From contig DKPS01000056.1 in NCBI GenBank assembly GCA_002471345.1, positions 933-7,990 of the forward strand: DNA of 7,058 nucleotides, in the 5' to 3' direction. This DNA comes from Saprospiraceae bacterium UBA7328. GTDB taxonomy: Bacteria; Bacteroidota; Bacteroidia; Chitinophagales; Saprospiraceae. Every line of letters begins with the position of its first letter. Within the stretch, counting starts at the first letter, position 1. The translations under genes were made by a program, and so were the position numbers. The notes below the pieces were generated by a model. That model had not been told where the DNA came from. It was given only the letters and a program-made list of their open reading frames with translations, and did no database searches. This document shows positions 4,637 to 7,058 of the stretch, one piece after another.

Positions 4637-5659
4637 ATGCCTTCTTACATCGACACAAAATATGTGAACCTTTTATCTTCACGACTTCTCCTTTTTAAAA
4701 GAAAAAATAACGGATTATATAATTTTCGTTGTCCTTTTTGTGGCGACTCTCAAAAGAGTAAAACCAAGGCTCGTGGTTATTTCTACCAAAGAAGAACAGA
4801 CTTATTCTTTCGGTGTCATAATTGTGGCCAGAGCAGTACATTCTCAAATTTCCTCAAACAATTTGATGGGGAAACCTATAAGGAATATGCTCTTGAAAGA
4901 TATAAGGAAGGGATTACAGGAAAAGGTCACAATACACCTGACCCAAAGATAGATTATGAACAGCCCAAATTCCATTCAAAGATAGAATTACCAAAAATCA
5001 GCGATTTGGATGATGACCATTTTGCTAAGACATACTTGGTGAATCGTTCTATTCCGCCTCAATTTCTGAATTACCTATATTATACAGATGATTTTAAAAC
5101 GTTTGTCAAAAAGATGACAAAACGAGATTATGACTTGAGTGAAAATGAACAGAGAATTGTTATTCCCTTCTTTGATAAAGACAAGCAACTAATTACATTT
5201 CAAGGCAGGGCATTTACCAATACCAAACTCCGATATATAACTATTAAGATGAACGAAGAATCATCTAAAATATTTGGATTAGATCGATTGGATTTGAAAA
5301 AACAATTCTATATAGTTGAAGGGCCTTTCGATTCTATGTTTCTTGAAAATAGTATTGCTATGGCTGGTTCAGATATCGGTTTCAATGGGAATGATGATAT
5401 TAAGAAAGCGATGGATGAACACAAAGGAACACTAATATTTGATAATGAACCTAGAAACAAAGAAATTATATCCAAGATGGAAAATGCGATAAACAAGGGT
5501 TGGAATATTTGTATCTGGCCAGACTCAGTTGCTTGTAAAGACATCAACGATATGATTCTTTCTAGTATCAATGAAACAAGAATAATCGACATCATAAATA
5601 AAAATACATTTAAAAATCTACACGCAAAAACTCACCTAGCACTATGGAGAAAGAAATGA
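4637..5659 (+). CDS. T4 gp61-type DNA primase
   Basis: This 340-residue protein matches the usual length of T4 gp61 primase, which makes RNA primers for lagging-strand synthesis with the gp41 helicase. The N-terminal zinc finger is visible as C32-P-F-C35-G-D-S and R-C60-H-N-C63-G. The TOPRIM catalytic part shows the conserved E-G-P-F-D motif (E228, D232) after hydrophobic strand FYIV. It continues with LIFDNEPRN (D269, E271 acidic pair) and KDINDM (301-306) as a further acidic motif. Both zinc and catalytic residues are intact, so an active enzyme is expected. The Shine-Dalgarno AGAGAA (4624-4629) lies 7 bases before the ATG. The gene is first in an operon read from the sigma70 promoter, and its TGA stop overlaps the reductase start (ATGA). 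Confidence 0.93.
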   Translation: MPSYIDTKYVNLLSSRLLLFKRKNNGLYNFRCPFCGDSQKSKTKARGYFYQRRTDLFFRCHNCGQSSTFSNFLKQFDGETYKEYALERYKEGITGKGHNTPDPKIDYEQPKFHSKIELPKISDLDDDHFAKTYLVNRSIPPQFLNYLYYTDDFKTFVKKMTKRDYDLSENEQRIVIPFFDKDKQLITFQGRAFTNTKLRYITIKMNEESSKIFGLDRLDLKKQFYIVEGPFDSMFLENSIAMAGSDIGFNGNDDIKKAMDEHKGTLIFDNEPRNKEIISKMENAINKGWNICIWPDSVACKDINDMILSSINETRIIDIINKNTFKNLHAKTHLALWRKK

Positions 5660-7058
5660 CCGTACCCGATCCCGAAAGATTACCAACTCAATACCAACAA
5701 TTTATTCATTTATCAAGATATGCGAGATGGGATTATGAGAAGAAACGGAGGGAAACATGGGGCGAAACAGTAAATCGGTTTTTTCAATTTTTTCAAGAAC
5801 ACCTCAAGGAGATGTGTAACTATGATTTGGAAAATGGAGAATTAGAGAAACTAAAAAAAGAGGTAATGTCGTTGAATGTTATGCCTTCAATGCGATGTAT
5901 GATGACTGCTGGGGAAGCACTTAGGAAAGAGAATATTGCTGGATACAATTGCTCTTATGTAAAGATTGACAATCCTAGATCATTCGATGAAATCCTTTAC
6001 GTTCTTATGAACGGAACAGGGGTAGGATTTAGTGTAGAAGCGAATCATGTTTCACAATTACCAATAATCGCAGAAGAATTCCATCCAACTGATACAACCA
6101 TTGTTGTAGCAGATTCCAAATTAGGATGGGCAAAAGCATATAAAGAATTACTCAGTTTGTTGTGGAGTGGTCAAGTTCCACAATGGGATTTGTCTAAAGT
6201 AAGAGAAGCGGGAACACCTCTCAAGACGTTTGGAGGAAGAGCATCCGGCCCAGAACCACTAGATGACCTATTTCATTTTTCGACAAAAATATTTCAAGAT
6301 GCAGCTGGTAGAAAACTCAAACCCATAGAATGTCACGATATTGTTTGTAAGATAGCAGCTATTGTTGTTGTGGGAGGTGTTCGCCGTTCAGCACTTATCA
6401 GTTTGTCAGACCTCAACGATGGTGAAATGAGGAAAGCGAAATCTGGTCAATGGTGGGAGTATAACGGACAAAGAGCACTTGCTAATAATTCAGTAAACTA
6501 CAAAGAGAAACCAAATGTGGGAACTTTTATGAGAGAATGGAATTCACTTTACGATTCCAAATCTGGTGAAAGGGGAATGTATAATGGTGCTTCAGCAAAA
6601 GCACAAGTATCAAAATTAAATGAAAGAGAGAAGGATGAAAATCAAGAGTTCATTAAAAGGAGAGAGCCCAGAGAAGATTTTGGAACTAATCCATGTAGCG
6701 AAATTATACTCAGAAGTAGAGAATTTTGCAACTTATCAGAATGTATTGTCAGAAGACATGACACTCCCGAATCTCTTGCTGAAAAAGTGCGGGTTGCGAC
6801 TATCCTTGGCACATTTCAATCCACCCTCACAAACTTCAGATATCTTACTAAAGAATGGGAAAGAAACTGTTCAGATGAACGATTACTTGGTGTCTCGCTC
6901 ACCGGCATTCTAGACAATCCGCTTACGAGTGGTAGGAAGAAAGGATTAGATGAACTTTTACAAGACCTTAGAAAAGTTGCTGTGGAAACGAACAAAGAGT
7001 GGGCGGATAAATTGGGTGTTAACAGATCGGCGGCAATTACTTGTGTTAAACCTTCTGG
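5656..7058 (+). CDS. nrdJ: Adenosylcobalamin-dependent class II ribonucleoside-triphosphate reductase, 3' end outside the window
   Basis: The frame runs 467 codons to the window edge without a stop. The product converts ribonucleotides to deoxyribonucleotides using coenzyme B12. The match is to the monomeric RTPR type (also called rtpR), as in Lactobacillus leichmannii (739 residues). N345-P-C347-S-E349-I corresponds to the active-site N-x-C-x-E, with C347 the thiyl-radical cysteine. C358 in EFCNLSE follows 11 residues later, as C408/C419 do in that enzyme. C99 in AGYNCSY is the likely redox partner (C119). VVVGGVRRSALISLSD (281-296) and the final VKPSG are further family signatures. Absent from the window is the C-terminal part with the CxxC thioredoxin-reducible pair. 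Its start overlaps the primase stop by 4 bases, indicating translational coupling. It supplies dNTPs for phage replication. Confidence 0.93.
   Translation, partial: MTVPDPERLPTQYQQFIHLSRYARWDYEKKRRETWGETVNRFFQFFQEHLKEMCNYDLENGELEKLKKEVMSLNVMPSMRCMMTAGEALRKENIAGYNCSYVKIDNPRSFDEILYVLMNGTGVGFSVEANHVSQLPIIAEEFHPTDTTIVVADSKLGWAKAYKELLSLLWSGQVPQWDLSKVREAGTPLKTFGGRASGPEPLDDLFHFSTKIFQDAAGRKLKPIECHDIVCKIAAIVVVGGVRRSALISLSDLNDGEMRKAKSGQWWEYNGQRALANNSVNYKEKPNVGTFMREWNSLYDSKSGERGMYNGASAKAQVSKLNEREKDENQEFIKRREPREDFGTNPCSEIILRSREFCNLSECIVRRHDTPESLAEKVRVATILGTFQSTLTNFRYLTKEWERNCSDERLLGVSLTGILDNPLTSGRKKGLDELLQDLRKVAVETNKEWADKLGVNRSAAITCVKPS

Noticed and set aside
5593..5600. CATAAATA as a late promoter for the reductase
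   Set aside because: It matches 7 of 8 but lies inside the primase coding sequence, in an A-rich run, and the reductase already has an early promoter and translational coupling.
6620..6913. A 97-codon open frame inside the reductase region
   Set aside because: It lies in another frame within the ribonucleotide reductase, whose active-site motifs (NPCSEI, EFCNLSE) are read in the frame starting at 5656. It is a shadow.

Overview
The window looks like part of a T4-like myovirus genome, most likely a marine phage of an AT-rich bacterium. Three things support this. First, the DNA is AT-rich and every convincing gene lies on the + strand, packed with short gaps or overlaps. Second, there is an exact match to the T4-type late promoter octamer TATAAATA. 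Third, the gene at 4637-5659 is a T4 gp61-type DNA primase. Host and taxon are inferred; no host gene, tRNA, integrase, insertion sequence or CRISPR array is visible.

Region 1 (about 1-2757) holds probable virion structural genes: a Lys-rich two-part protein whose start lies before the window, a protein with an MPLWGK N-terminus and a C-terminal Ig-like beta domain, and two paralogous beta-rich proteins starting MADK that flank a small coiled-coil protein. The 131-base gap at 1361-1491 is the richest non-coding stretch. It has a late promoter right after a stop codon, then two GC-rich hairpins, the second reaching the Shine-Dalgarno of the first MADK gene. A third strong hairpin follows that gene.

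Region 2 (2781-4569) is a tight run of four small genes. Two look like conserved proteins of unknown function from marine T4-like phages, one is a short unknown, and one is a coiled-coil protein with a C-terminal membrane segment, similar in layout to XhlA-type holin-associated proteins.

Region 3 (4570-7058) switches to DNA metabolism. It begins with a near-consensus sigma70 promoter (TTGACA, 17 bases, TATACT, extended TG) overlaid by an 8+5+8 inverted repeat that resembles an operator. The primase follows, then, by an ATGA stop/start overlap, a cobalamin-dependent class II ribonucleotide reductase that runs off the window end. The layout fits a late structural module read from a phage late promoter, followed by an early module read by host RNA polymerase that couples priming of DNA synthesis to dNTP supply.
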